A stretch of 64,000 nt of DNA, taken from Novosphingobium subterraneum (GTDB lineage Bacteria; Pseudomonadota; Alphaproteobacteria; Sphingomonadales; Sphingomonadaceae). Below the pieces are notes generated by a model that was given only the letters and a program-made list of their open reading frames with translations, was not told the DNA's origin and ran no database searches. The position numbers and the translations under genes were made by a program. Shown piece after piece: positions 51,948-62,058 of the stretch (positions are counted from its first letter, which is position 1; every line of letters starts with the position of its first letter). The DNA lies in the NCBI RefSeq assembly GCF_000807925.1, contig NZ_JRVC01000034.1, positions 1-64,000 of the forward strand. Direction: 5' to 3'.

Positions 51948-52856
51948 CTACCCTTCTGTGTTGTCCTCCATGACATAGCCGAATTCCTCGAGCGAAACAG
52001 GGCAATAAGGCTGCAGCGCCCGATTAGAAGCGGCGTATCCATCGCGCAAGGGATTGACGACCGCAGACCACTGGCGACGCTGCCTGTTATTGCCGATGTT
52101 ACAGAAATACCCAAGCCGGAGCAGGGACTCGCCAATCCAGCGCGATGCCCGCGGCCCGCCAGGATGCAGGACTGACGGACGGAGGTGGTTGGCAAGGCGA
52201 ATTAGCGGCGTGCCCCCGGGCGGGAAACTCTTGCCGGGCCGGTCTGCAGATAGCTTGTGATCATCCGGCAGGCCGGGATGGCCGGAAAATCTCAGAAGGA
52301 GATCAACAAAACGCCTTGGGTTCCTCGCGAGCAGTTCCTGCGGTAGCACCAGCACGCTCTTGGCACCAAACAATTTGGCGTAAAGCGCAGCGTGGCGCTC
52401 ATACCGGAATATGTCGGGCGCGAACCCAAAATACCCCGGTTCGCATTGCTGGTTCAGGAATTTGCGTATCGGCAAGCTTCCGCCCCGCTTGACGTACTGC
52501 TGATAAAGCGAACGCAGCATCGCACCTTGCTCACGGATCGTCAGCAGTATGCGGGCGTCGGGGGCAATGGCGTGGAGGCGATGCGCCAATCCCACAGCAT
52601 CGCGCGATCCATAAAAAGGGTTGCCAACCAGAATCTCGGAACTGAGGACGTTGACAGCCTGAGATGAGCTCAGCTTCTCTGCCACCTGAAAACGGGCAGG
52701 CCCTGCATCGAAATCGAAATCGTGCGGCCTGACGATCAATGAATCGATCTCGACGTGCGACATCATCATATTGAACAGCGCTTTGTCGCTGAACAGCTGC
52801 TCTTGCAGCCACGTTGTGCCTGTCTTGTGAAATCCGGGGTGTATGAGCAGCGTCAT
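51948..52856 (-). CDS. Sulfotransferase-like protein
   Basis: This 302-residue protein starts LIHPGFHKTGTTWLQEQLF, the 5'-phosphosulfate-binding loop (K-T-G-T-T) of PAPS-dependent sulfotransferases. Other regions include VNVLSSEILVGNP and ARILLTIREQGAMLRSLYQQ, with the Arg and Ser expected for the 3'-phosphate site. It should transfer sulfate from PAPS to a sugar hydroxyl, here presumably of the EPS. The gene lies 7 bp after the flippase gene. No PAPS-synthesis gene is in the window. Some family members may have other substrates. Confidence 0.75.
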   Translation of the reverse strand: MTLLIHPGFHKTGTTWLQEQLFSDKALFNMMMSHVEIDSLIVRPHDFDFDAGPARFQVAEKLSSSQAVNVLSSEILVGNPFYGSRDAVGLAHRLHAIAPDARILLTIREQGAMLRSLYQQYVKRGGSLPIRKFLNQQCEPGYFGFAPDIFRYERHAALYAKLFGAKSVLVLPQELLARNPRRFVDLLLRFSGHPGLPDDHKLSADRPGKSFPPGGTPLIRLANHLRPSVLHPGGPRASRWIGESLLRLGYFCNIGNNRQRRQWSAVVNPLRDGYAASNRALQPYCPVSLEEFGYVMEDNTEG

Positions 52857-52863
52857 GAGGCTT

Positions 52864-54162
52864 TCACTGCAGCGCAGCGTAGCGGCCGGTCAAGACCATA
52901 ATGCCTTCGAGGTGACGCACGGCGTAGAGCGAGGCAATGTTTCGAACGACCAGAAGTGCCGAAAGTGTGGTTGCAACGCCAATCACGCCAAACTCTCTTG
53001 CTGCCAGTGGTGCCAGGCCAAGCATTGCCATGGTGGTCGATATGGTGATCGCAAGATTGATGCGGGCATGGCCGGTGATGGCGAGCACTAGCCCTGAAGG
53101 ACCTGTGGCCGCATAGACAACTTGCCCGATGATCAACACCAGCAACAATGGACGTGCAGCGACAAACTCTGCCCCCACTAAACTCAGCAAGGGGCCGGCG
53201 GCAGCAGCGAGAGCCGCGGCGAATGGAATTATGATCACGACTGACAGACGTGTAGCTGCGCCGGCAAGCTGTGCGATACGCTGTCGGTCATGATTATGAT
53301 GCGCCTCGCTCATTTGCGCGACAAATGTGCCGAACAAGCCTAAGGTCACTATACCAAGCACGCTAGAGACTTGGCTGGCGACACGGTACAGGCCCGCGCC
53401 ATAGAGGCCGGTCGCAGCACCTGCCGTTGCTAGACCAAACCATTCCGCAAAGTTCTGGGCGATTGCGACTCCCCATAAGGGAAGTGCGGTAGCCCACAAG
53501 GTTTTCATGGGGATACGGACTGCGCTTTGGTCTGAGCTTGTATTTCCGAATGACGTGGCGGCACCAGTCAGCGCTGCCACAAGGCCGGCAGCTGCGGTCA
53601 TCCAAAGAATCTCAGGAAGTGTCCGCACAATTCCGGCTGCCAGGACCAGAAGGGTGAATGCGGGAATGAGTATGACCTCAACCACCTGGGCGAATATGTA
53701 ACGACGCTGTGACCTGAGCACAGCTGCCGCAATTCGCGTGAAGGTACGGGCCATAAGAATTGCCACGAGCGTGGCAAGCGCGGTCTGTGGAACAGCCTGG
53801 CGCCCCAGCTGATCCAGTAAGCTGTTGCCTGCCAGAAACAGAGCACCTGAAATTGCTGCAGCGATCAGGAATGCCTGAAGGTAGACCAGAGCCAAGGACT
53901 GGCGCTGCACGCGCAAACCCGATGCCGCACCGCGCGAAAACTCGCGGGTCACAGCCAGATCAAGGCCACCAACGGCCATGACGGATAGGAACATGGCAGT
54001 CTGGGTGACAAGCGCGTACTGGCCATTAGCCGCCGGTCCGTACCAGCGGCCTATTATCACCGTCACAATGAAACCGAGGGCGACACCTCCGGCGCGGGCA
54101 GCCAATCCCGTCAGGGCTTTTGAATGACGCAACAAGCCTGCCGACAAACGCTTTAGATACAT
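52864..54162 (-). CDS. Wzx-like oligosaccharide flippase
   Basis: This 432-residue protein has about 12 membrane helices without a signal peptide. Features are GGVALGFIVTVIIGRWYGPA (MATE/PST-type N-terminal helix), GGLDLAVTREFSRG and LLLVLIIGQVVYAATGPSGL. It belongs to the polysaccharide transporter superfamily and should flip lipid-linked repeat units to the periplasm. The start overlaps the stop of the upstream glycosyltransferase by 10 bp. Confidence 0.88.
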   Translation of the reverse strand: MYLKRLSAGLLRHSKALTGLAARAGGVALGFIVTVIIGRWYGPAANGQYALVTQTAMFLSVMAVGGLDLAVTREFSRGAASGLRVQRQSLALVYLQAFLIAAAISGALFLAGNSLLDQLGRQAVPQTALATLVAILMARTFTRIAAAVLRSQRRYIFAQVVEVILIPAFTLLVLAAGIVRTLPEILWMTAAAGLVAALTGAATSFGNTSSDQSAVRIPMKTLWATALPLWGVAIAQNFAEWFGLATAGAATGLYGAGLYRVASQVSSVLGIVTLGLFGTFVAQMSEAHHNHDRQRIAQLAGAATRLSVVIIIPFAAALAAAAGPLLSLVGAEFVAARPLLLVLIIGQVVYAATGPSGLVLAITGHARINLAITISTTMAMLGLAPLAAREFGVIGVATTLSALLVVRNIASLYAVRHLEGIMVLTGRYAALQ

Positions 54163-55337
54163 GGCGCAAGCGCCTGGTTTGTTGCTTTACGATAGCGAGT
54201 AATAATGGAGGTCTCCCGGAATCTTTCCGCTTGCTCAGCTTGCCAGACCCTGAGCGCGCCGCGCACGGCTTCCTGATGGGTGGCTATCTCGACAATTGCG
54301 CGCGAAACGCTGTCGACCGATTTGGCGCTAACTCCGCGGGCAAAGGGTGCCGTTGGGAACCATCCGTCAATTGCAGCGCCCCGCGGGTAGATCACGGGCG
54401 TACCTGCAAGCAGGGCTTCGATAAAAACCATTCCGAAACTCTCTCTCCGGGATGGCAGGGCAAAAAGACACGCTGAGTTCATCCACGCTTGAATTTCTCC
54501 AGCGCTTAGCCGTCCAATCCGCTGGACGAACCCGGTTGCATTGTTTTCAGCGATCAGCCGGTCCACCGCTTCCAGGGAAGCTTTGCTGCCGCCGCCAGCG
54601 ATTTCGAGCCGCAACTCTGGCTGCGAGTCCCTTGCTCGAGCACATGCCGAGATGAGGGTGGCAATATTCTTGTTGCGCCAGTCATCCAGGTTGAAAGCCG
54701 TCGCAATGGTCGTGCCGGGATTTTCGCGCGGCTCGATGATCCGATCGGCGACAGGAATGCAAGGAATAAGCTCGACGGGTTTTTCCCGCTGACCCAATGG
54801 TCCGGAAAGCCAATCTCTTATCCATGGGCTGAACGCAATCGCCATGCTGGCTTCATGCCAGACAGTACGGTACTTTTGCCGCAGATCTCTCCGGATCCGG
54901 ACTAGCTTCTGATCCGTGTTTCCTTGCAACGTCAGGGCGAATGGGATGCCAAGCGTGCTTGCGACATCACGCGCCACCAGTCCCTCAAATGATAACTTGT
55001 GAGCGTGTACGAGCTGGGGGTTGAGTTGCATGGCTTGGATATCATGCAAAATCTCTCGAGCGAGTGCGCGCATACTCCTTGCCAGAAATACGCTGTTGGG
55101 TGGGGCGGCATACTTCCAAGTTGCGAGCCTGCCATCGTCCGCCACACGCCATATCTTGCCAGGGCGTAGCCAGGCATCTGCGCTGCGACCAACCCGATTG
55201 ATCGAATAGACCCGATGAAGAAATTCGTCATCGGTGCGATCGAGAAGTGCCGAAATTGCCCGCGTCTTCGACTGCGATACGGCATCAGGAAAATCAGCAC
55301 TGATGTGGATGATGGTCGGCTGGCCAGCGGTCGCCAT
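54153..55337 (-). CDS. Glycosyltransferase, family 4 type (GT-B)
   Basis: This 394-residue protein has an N-terminal IIHISADFPDAVSQSKTRAI and PQLVHAHKLSFEGLVARDVA. Its C-terminal GT4 domain includes AFNLDDWRNKNIATLISACA, RLSAGEIQAWMNSACLFALP and the donor-site SRRESFGMVFIEALLAGTPV with E-x7-E. It transfers a sugar of unknown identity to the lipid-linked repeat. It lies 1 bp after the GT2 gene. Confidence 0.9.
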   Translation of the reverse strand: MATAGQPTIIHISADFPDAVSQSKTRAISALLDRTDDEFLHRVYSINRVGRSADAWLRPGKIWRVADDGRLATWKYAAPPNSVFLARSMRALAREILHDIQAMQLNPQLVHAHKLSFEGLVARDVASTLGIPFALTLQGNTDQKLVRIRRDLRQKYRTVWHEASMAIAFSPWIRDWLSGPLGQREKPVELIPCIPVADRIIEPRENPGTTIATAFNLDDWRNKNIATLISACARARDSQPELRLEIAGGGSKASLEAVDRLIAENNATGFVQRIGRLSAGEIQAWMNSACLFALPSRRESFGMVFIEALLAGTPVIYPRGAAIDGWFPTAPFARGVSAKSVDSVSRAIVEIATHQEAVRGALRVWQAEQAERFRETSIITRYRKATNQALAPCI

Positions 55338-55338
55338 T

Positions 55339-56301
55339 TCAGTATCCCGAGAGCCAGGTACGCCTGCCTCGCCATATATCCGTCAGACGCAGGCGATCCT
55401 CTTCTGTCTTGGCGACAAAGGCTCCCAATCGACGCGTCAAGCCCCAAAACCACAGTTGAGCAATACCCAAAGGGACGAGCCAGCTAGGCCAATGATCCCT
55501 GATCAACGTCGCCTTGGCCCGCATCACAGCGCATACCTTGTCCGCACGTTTTTTTGTCGAAGCCCCGACCAGATGCATGATCTGGGCATCGGGCGTGATC
55601 ATCGGGCGGAATCCTAGCGCCCGGGCGCGCAGGCATAGATCTGCATCTTCACCGTACATGAAGTAACGGGTATCGAAACCTCCGAGACGCTTCCAAAGCT
55701 CGGTTGAAGTCAGGAGGAAACAGCCGACTACGATATCGACTTCTCGAATGCTGTCTCGCTTCCAGCCTCCAATAGCTTCGGAATTGAACAAATTGCTCTG
55801 GGGAAACATGCGATGCAAGCCCAGAATCTGGCAAAGTAAGCTCCAAGGCGTGATTTTTCGCCATGCGGATGCTGGATTGAGACTTCCATCGGGAAATACT
55901 GTGCGGCCGCCTACGATTCCCGCATTCGGGTGCATCTTGGCGAAAGCCAACAGGTTTGCAATTGCGTTGGGATGTGTTTCCGTGTCCGGATTGAGCAGGC
56001 AGATGAAAGGTGTCGTGACGGTCTGCGCGACGCGATTGTTTGCAGCCGCAAAGCCGATGTTTTCCTGATTTGCAATCACTTCCACAGAAGGGAATGACTG
56101 CGAGAGGGCCTGGGCGCTTCCATCCTGAGAGGCATTGTCAAACACGACGATGCGCATCGGCAAGTCAGGTGAGGATTGCAGCAGTGTTTCAACCGCCTTG
56201 ATGGTCAAGCTGCACGTATTGTAGCTGACAATGATGACGGTAATTTCCGGGGCGCTAGGCGACGGACGCATGCAAACGTCACGATCCTCAGGTATTGTCA
56301 T
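55339..56301 (-). CDS. Glycosyltransferase family 2, rhamnosyltransferase candidate
   Basis: The 320-residue GT-A enzyme has ITVIIVSYNTCSLTIKAVET, VFDNASQDGSAQAL, NIGFAAANN and CLLNPDTETH with the DxD. It continues to YFMYGEDADLCLRARALGFR, typical of WbbL-like rhamnosyltransferases. With rfbACDB in the window, a rhamnosyl donor is likely. ATG at 56301 is used; ATG at 56271 is possible. A 147-bp gap precedes it, so an internal promoter cannot be ruled out. Confidence 0.9.
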   Translation of the reverse strand: MTIPEDRDVCMRPSPSAPEITVIIVSYNTCSLTIKAVETLLQSSPDLPMRIVVFDNASQDGSAQALSQSFPSVEVIANQENIGFAAANNRVAQTVTTPFICLLNPDTETHPNAIANLLAFAKMHPNAGIVGGRTVFPDGSLNPASAWRKITPWSLLCQILGLHRMFPQSNLFNSEAIGGWKRDSIREVDIVVGCFLLTSTELWKRLGGFDTRYFMYGEDADLCLRARALGFRPMITPDAQIMHLVGASTKKRADKVCAVMRAKATLIRDHWPSWLVPLGIAQLWFWGLTRRLGAFVAKTEEDRLRLTDIWRGRRTWLSGY

Positions 56302-56448
56302 TCACGAGGTTCCCTTGCCTACCGAATTGGGAAATGGCGTGTCGGCGGAAACCGTCTCCAAGTATCCAGTGGAGGGCCTGTAAGCCACATGGATCGGTGG
56401 AGCAAGGCAAGCCTGCTGCCATGGTTGTGAAGCGCCCGACAGAAATCG

Positions 56449-57798
56449 TCAATCCCGCGCGAACGCTCTGGCAAACTGGTCACGCAATGGCCGCGTAAGG
56501 TAAGACAGCATCGAGCGAGAACCCGTTTCTATGAAGACATCTGCCGGGGAGCCTGGTCTCAAGGCCGACCTTGCAGATGAGGGCACCGTTTGTGGATCTA
56601 TCGAGACACGCACAATAAAGAAGCTCGTCTGCTTGCTAGCATCGGTCGAGCGGCTAGCCGAAACGTATTCGACCTTGCCTTTCATTTCTGGCTTGGCATT
56701 CCCGGATCCCGCCGCCACTTGCACGCGTGCTGTCATTCCGAGCCGGATGCGGTCTATATCCGCCGGCGAAATGGCAACTTCGACCATGAGACGGTCCTTG
56801 TCGGGCACAATCTCAAGCATCGGCTGTGCCGGAGAGACCACGTCTCCCACAGCTGTGATAGCGAGCTTGTCGACTACGCCTGAGTTCGGAGCACGCACCA
56901 CGCTACGCTCCACTTGCTTGGCCGAGGTGGAGCTCCGAAGCCTCTGTTCGTTCAACGCCATATCCACAGCAGCCAGATCACCGGCCGCTTGAGCGATTTT
57001 TACGCGCCCGAGCTGTTGCAATTGCTCGCTGACTTCCCGATTGCGGGCTCGCGTTTGTGCAATCTGAGCTTGCAGTGAGCCAATTGAGCCCTGGGTTTCG
57101 AGCATCTGTCTTTCGAGCTGGTTTTTTCGGCTTATCGTGACAAGACCCCGTTTCCAAAGATTCTCCATCCCGGCGCGTTCTGGTTCTAACAGTTCGCGTT
57201 GGCTCTTCAGAGAGGATATCTGCGCCCGCAGGCCTTGCTCCTGCCTCAGATTTTGTTCGACTTGTGCAGCCAGCTGAGCGCGCATTCCACGCATTTCGGC
57301 CTGCCGCAACCGAAACAGCTGGGACTCATCTGCCATCGCCTGAGCCGCGGCCTGATCAGGAGAGCGCTTGAGCTCATCGGGGAATGCGATCTGCGGTGAG
57401 CCGAGACGTTCGGCTTCGAGCCTTGCGCGCTGAGCGAGAAGTTGATGTACCGTGCGTGATGCGAAACGTTCCTCGAGGCTGCTGTTGGTCGCATCGAGTT
57501 GTACAAGAGGGTCCCCGGCATTTACGTGATCGCCGTCGCGAACGAATGTCTTGGCAACGATCGCAGTGCTTGGGAGCGGATTGGCAATGTGCTTGATTTG
57601 AGTTTCGGCAACAAGCTGGCCAGCCCCTACTACTGCGCCTCCGATCGGCAAGAATGCCGCGGCTGCGCCTAGTCCAAAGACAAGAAACGCCATTGCCCTG
57701 GCTGCTCGGGCTACGTCACGACGTGTATCCGGGTCTATCGTAGAGATGGTTTCGTCAGGAGCATCGTTGAAGTCGGCACTGTGGGGCATAAAACTCAT
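56449..57798 (-). CDS. HlyD-family type I secretion adaptor (PrsE/AprE type)
   Basis: This 449-residue protein has a cytoplasmic N-terminus, one membrane helix (residues about 35-58) and a long periplasmic hairpin (coiled coil about 120-290: QLLAQRARLEAERLGS, QISSLKSQRELLEPERAGM). It then has the lipoyl and beta-barrel part (VVRAPNSGVVDKLAITAVGD) and ends FIETGSRSMLSYLTRPLRDQ. It links the ABC transporter below to an outer-membrane channel not found in this window. The gene is 7 bp after the exporter ATPase gene. Confidence 0.92.
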   Translation of the reverse strand: MSFMPHSADFNDAPDETISTIDPDTRRDVARAARAMAFLVFGLGAAAAFLPIGGAVVGAGQLVAETQIKHIANPLPSTAIVAKTFVRDGDHVNAGDPLVQLDATNSSLEERFASRTVHQLLAQRARLEAERLGSPQIAFPDELKRSPDQAAAQAMADESQLFRLRQAEMRGMRAQLAAQVEQNLRQEQGLRAQISSLKSQRELLEPERAGMENLWKRGLVTISRKNQLERQMLETQGSIGSLQAQIAQTRARNREVSEQLQQLGRVKIAQAAGDLAAVDMALNEQRLRSSTSAKQVERSVVRAPNSGVVDKLAITAVGDVVSPAQPMLEIVPDKDRLMVEVAISPADIDRIRLGMTARVQVAAGSGNAKPEMKGKVEYVSASRSTDASKQTSFFIVRVSIDPQTVPSSARSALRPGSPADVFIETGSRSMLSYLTRPLRDQFARAFARD

Positions 57799-57805
57799 TG
57801 GCCAT

Positions 57806-59539
57806 TTATCCCGTTACCGAAGCCGACGTGGAAGTTGCAGCAAAGCGTGGGGCATTGTGAACGACTGAGTTTAAGACAGCCTCTCGCGATCCGAAGCGGA
57901 CCATTTTCCCATCTGCAATGAACAGGACCTTATTAGTCATTTCCAGCAAGCTAGGTCTGTGCGTGATTGCAATTACGATACCGCCCCGAGCGCGGACCGA
58001 TGACATCGCCGATAGTAGACTGGCTTCTCCGGCCTCATCAAGGTTGGAGTTCGGTTCATCCATGACAACGACGAAAGGGTCTCCATAGAGCGCCCGAGCA
58101 AGACCTATGCGTTGGCGTTGCCCGGCCGACAGGAACTGACCTTCTGGACCGACGGGCGTGTCGAATCCTTTCGGAAGGCGAGAGATAAGATCTTCGACGC
58201 CCGCTGACCGTGCGGCCTTCCGAATAGCTTCCGAAGGAGCGCGTTCCTGGAAACGGGCAATGTTTTCGGCGATCGTCCCGTCAAGGAGGCCCACCGTCTG
58301 CGGAAGGTAGCCGAAGAGCTGACCAAAGCGTTCTTCATGCCACTGGTCGTAGCAAAAGCCATCCAATCTCAAATCGCCTCGCATGGGCAGCCAAGCTCCC
58401 ACAAGCGCACGAGCTAGCGAGGTCTTGCCGGATCCACTCGGACCAATCACAGCCAGCGCATCGCCGGCCGAGAGCGAAAAGTTTACCCCTTGGACCGTGG
58501 GTTTGTCTGAGCCAGGAGGACCGAGCACGAGGTGGTTGACCGTCAGCATCGCATTGGGGACAGGAAGCCGAACCGAAGGCGTGCGCTGATCGCCGTATTG
58601 CTGCAAAATTGTATTCAGTCGCTTCCATCCTTCCCGGGCAGCCGAAAGCCCCTTCCAATTCGCAATTGCCTGATCGACTGGGGCCAGAGCACGGCCAAAC
58701 AGGACGGACGAGGCGAAAATGATGCCCCCGCTGGCGTCTCCATCAATGACCAGCAGGGCGCCAACGGTCAGGATCAGTGACTGGAGACCCTGGCGCATGA
58801 CGCGGGTGATGCCACCAAACACATTTGCCGAACGAACCGCGATGTCCTGCTGACCCAGAAGATGTCGATTGAGCAGGTCCCACCGGGCTATCATCGTTTC
58901 GCGCATACCCAGCCCCGTGATCGCCTCGGCGTTGCGCAAATTGCTTTCCGCCAGCCCGTTGCGTCGTGAGGTCAGCTCAGCGAGATTGTTGCTGGATTTG
59001 CGTGTATTCCGGTCATTAAGGACCGTGAGAACGACCAAAACAAGTGAGCCCATCAGTGCGGTCAGGCCAAGCCAATAATGCAGCAACGTCAGGACGACCA
59101 AGAAAAACAGGATCCATGGCAGATCGATCAAGGCAGCGGGCCCGCTTCCGGACAGGAAAGTACGGACGTTGTCGAGGTCGCGCATGGCCATCAAGCCATC
59201 TCCTGGAGATCTTCCCTGCATCAACTGCATCTCACTGACGGCGCGTTGGATCCGCATGCTCACTGCGCGATCCAGGCCAGTCGCCACCGACGAGAGAATG
59301 CGGCCGCGCTGGATCTCGAACATGCCTTGGAAACCATAGACGGTCACCAACATTGCAAAGAGGCCGAACAAAGTGGCCAGGCTATGGCTTGGTAGGACGG
59401 AGTCGTAGACCATCATCATGTAGATCGAGCCGCCGAGCAGCAGGATGTTGAGGCATGCGCTGAGCAGAGCCACAGCCACAAATGCGGACTTGTACCGCTC
59501 AATTGCACGTCCGAGTTCACCTTGAAGTTGCAACATCAT
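57806..59539 (-). CDS. Type I secretion ABC transporter, permease-ATPase (PrsD/AprD type)
   Basis: This 577-residue fusion has six membrane helices (about 20-300) and an ABC ATPase domain: Walker A GPSGSGKTSLARALVG, signature LSAGQRQRIGLARAL, Walker B FVVVMDEPNSNLDEAG and the H-loop VIAITHRPS. It has no N-terminal C39 peptidase domain, so it exports RTX proteins with C-terminal signals. Sphingan clusters carry similar atrB/atrD genes (recalled). The RTX protein at 40731-42683 is the obvious candidate substrate. Confidence 0.93.
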   Translation of the reverse strand: MMLQLQGELGRAIERYKSAFVAVALLSACLNILLLGGSIYMMMVYDSVLPSHSLATLFGLFAMLVTVYGFQGMFEIQRGRILSSVATGLDRAVSMRIQRAVSEMQLMQGRSPGDGLMAMRDLDNVRTFLSGSGPAALIDLPWILFFLVVLTLLHYWLGLTALMGSLVLVVLTVLNDRNTRKSSNNLAELTSRRNGLAESNLRNAEAITGLGMRETMIARWDLLNRHLLGQQDIAVRSANVFGGITRVMRQGLQSLILTVGALLVIDGDASGGIIFASSVLFGRALAPVDQAIANWKGLSAAREGWKRLNTILQQYGDQRTPSVRLPVPNAMLTVNHLVLGPPGSDKPTVQGVNFSLSAGDALAVIGPSGSGKTSLARALVGAWLPMRGDLRLDGFCYDQWHEERFGQLFGYLPQTVGLLDGTIAENIARFQERAPSEAIRKAARSAGVEDLISRLPKGFDTPVGPEGQFLSAGQRQRIGLARALYGDPFVVVMDEPNSNLDEAGEASLLSAMSSVRARGGIVIAITHRPSLLEMTNKVLFIADGKMVRFGSREAVLNSVVHNAPRFAATSTSASVTG

Positions 59540-59642
59540 TTTTCACAGACTCCAGGCCGTCTCTGACTCTCTCGTGGCGGCGGCAAAATCGCGAAGCTTG
59601 GTTAATAAATCGTGAAAATCCTCCGTGCGAACGGGCACCACA

Positions 59643-61061
59643 TCAATAGGCTTGTGGGTGAATCAGGACCCTTGCGGTAGCAACAAGAATCTTGAAATCA
59701 CCCCACAGGCTCCAGTTGCTCACATACTCGAGATCTGCCTGCAGCCGGTTTGTCAGATCTTGGCGCCGGTGAGTGGCGCCGCGAAAGCCGCGGACCTGAG
59801 CGAGGCCGGTGATGCCAGGCTTGAGAGCATGGCGGCGCCAGTATGCGTTATCGACCTTCCAAAACAGCTCGTCGCCCGCCAGAGATCCCAGCGCATGGGG
59901 TCGGGGTCCGACCATGCTCATGTCGCTTTTGAGAACGTTGATAAGCTGCGGAAGCTCATCAATGCTTGTGGCCCTTATGAAGCGCCCGACGCGGGTGACC
60001 CGCTCATCGTCCGGCCTCGTTGATTGCGTGCCATCGACATCGGTGCTCTCCACCCGCATGGATCGGAACTTGAGGATGTTGAAAAGCCGGTTCGAGCGGC
60101 CTACTCGAGGTTGCCGGAAAAACACTGGACCGGGACTGTCTATCTTAATCGCGATTGCCACGAACAAGAGTAGTGGGCCGACCAGGAGCAATGCGAGGCT
60201 TGCCAAAGCCAAGTCCATCAGACGTTTGTTGATCCTGTTTGGCAGAGATAGCGGGCCTCGAGAGACAACTACGGTATCTCTACCCAAATAACGTCCAAGA
60301 GCGATCGCGCCGAGCGGACTACCTTCATCCAGCATAACTTCTGCTGTTATCCCGAATGACTTCGCCATTATCGCCCATTCACTGCGTTTTTTCTTGTCAG
60401 CACTTATGATCAAAAGTTGATCATGAGGAACCAGCAATTCCGCAATGCGGGCAAGTTGTGAAAAGTCCTCAAGGTCCGGCTTGAGGCCATGATCACTGGC
60501 ATAGATGACGTGCCCTGAGATCGGCAGGTCGGAGGGTGGCCCGTCTACTATCACAAGGCGGCTGAACATCCGCGAGACGTCTTGCCCGATGAAGAGGGTC
60601 AGGAAACTTACCCGCAAGAACCACATGAAAACGAAGGATAGCGCAATACCTGTGCCGAAGCCCAACCGTGACACCAGCGGGCCGGCGGCCTGAAAGAATA
60701 TGAGTAGACTGACTAGTGCTGTGGCGACCAGCAGGGATCTGCTGGCGAGGCGGATGGAATCAAGGCGCGACACTAGGGCGCCGTTAGAATATGCCCCGTT
60801 TCGCAGCCCGATTAGCAGGTGAAGCGGCAGAATTAACCATCCCAGCTCCAGCCCATTAGGGCTAAGCCATTGGTGACCCTTGAGATTGACCGCAATCTCG
60901 AAGGCGCATCGGATCGCTGCAGTGTCGCACAGGGCCAAGGCAGCGTAAACCAACAAGCGCTGGTTCAACCGCGCTCGTTGGCTAGGTAGCTGCTTATTCT
61001 GCGCGCATGAAAGTGCTGCGATCTGCCCTGTTGGAGCCGAATTGGAATGTTCCATTCTCAT
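59643..61061 (-). CDS. Undecaprenyl-phosphate glycosyl-1-phosphate transferase (priming enzyme)
   Basis: This 472-residue protein has four or five N-terminal helices, a CoA_binding_3-like middle (HVIYASDHGLKPDLEDF) and the C-terminal bacterial sugar transferase domain. The latter has RINKRLMDLALASLALLLVG, GPVFFRQPRVGRSNRLFNIL with KFRSM, then TSIDELPQLINVLKSDMSMV and GPRP. It transfers glucose- or galactose-1-phosphate to undecaprenyl phosphate to start the repeat unit, as SpsB/GelB do. It is the first gene of the leftward operon, 103 bp ahead of the exporter gene. Confidence 0.93.
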   Translation of the reverse strand: MRMEHSNSAPTGQIAALSCAQNKQLPSQRARLNQRLLVYAALALCDTAAIRCAFEIAVNLKGHQWLSPNGLELGWLILPLHLLIGLRNGAYSNGALVSRLDSIRLASRSLLVATALVSLLIFFQAAGPLVSRLGFGTGIALSFVFMWFLRVSFLTLFIGQDVSRMFSRLVIVDGPPSDLPISGHVIYASDHGLKPDLEDFSQLARIAELLVPHDQLLIISADKKKRSEWAIMAKSFGITAEVMLDEGSPLGAIALGRYLGRDTVVVSRGPLSLPNRINKRLMDLALASLALLLVGPLLLFVAIAIKIDSPGPVFFRQPRVGRSNRLFNILKFRSMRVESTDVDGTQSTRPDDERVTRVGRFIRATSIDELPQLINVLKSDMSMVGPRPHALGSLAGDELFWKVDNAYWRRHALKPGITGLAQVRGFRGATHRRQDLTNRLQADLEYVSNWSLWGDFKILVATARVLIHPQAY

Positions 61062-62058
61062 CCATCCTTCGCGCAGAAAAATTTCAGGACGGGGTTCCTG
61101 CGGGAAGCATCAAGATCGGCCAGTCAAGGGCCCTAAAACCCGCGAACCGCAATAGGTTCCCGATTAAAGCAAAAATTCTCATCGCCGCCTCCTCGCTGCC
61201 CACCCGTGCCCGCGCGCCGATCCCGCACACCACCCGCGTCAGCTTAGCAGTTTACGGCATGGCTCTAACGCCGAAGTCTTAACCTGTGGCTAAGTCTGTT
61301 GTGATCCCTGAAAGCGGTAGTGAAGGGCTGTCAAGCGTTGTCTGCGGAAGTCCCCCCTCTGTGATAGTTCTACAGATGGTTGGAGCTAATAGCGATTGCC
61401 GTTCGAACCCTTGCTTCAAACTTGGAGGTCGGACCTTCATGAACGGCATACGAAATTGTTGAGTAGCCTCACGTGGAGCCAACCCGGCCAAGACCGCCCC
61501 CCAGTACAGCCTTGGTCCAGAGAGTGTGAAGCGTCGCCTTGCCATGCAGTACTGTCAGAGCTGATTGACTTGCCCCTCCTGCCATTGGCCGCAGTCGTTT
61601 AGGATGATTGGGACGCCGGCTTCAGACCCCGTCGGAAAGTACGTGGTCAGACCGATATCGAGAATCTTCAGCTTGCATAATCCGGGGAGCCGCTCGCTGA
61701 CCGCGGCGGCGGAGCGGCGGCGACCTTGTCTCATGGAAGCCCGCCGCACACTTGGCGATGTGTCGTGCAGCCAACTCGGCGAGGCACTTTCTCGTGGTGA
61801 GGCTGGATGTCGCAGCGGCGATGCGAACTGACAGACATTGATGATTGATGATGGAATGGTCGATTATCGAGCGGCTGCTGTCGTCCATGGGGCTATGGGT
61901 GAGCGAGCGCATGATCATCGCGTTCTGAAAGACATCTATGTCGCTGCCGGCCGGTCACCATGCGTTGGGGTGCCTGCGCGGAATGGCCCCTGTTATGTGG
62001 GAAAGTCAGCTGCCGTTATGACGCGTCAGCATTCGTGAGGACGAAAAATGCAACTCCA
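61062..62058. other. 1-kb region with no supported gene
   Basis: It should contain the promoter of the eight-gene operon. Frames up to about 98 codons exist on both strands but show no domain, signal peptide or IS motif that I recognise. The sequence looks like decayed or regulatory DNA. Confidence 0.35.
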
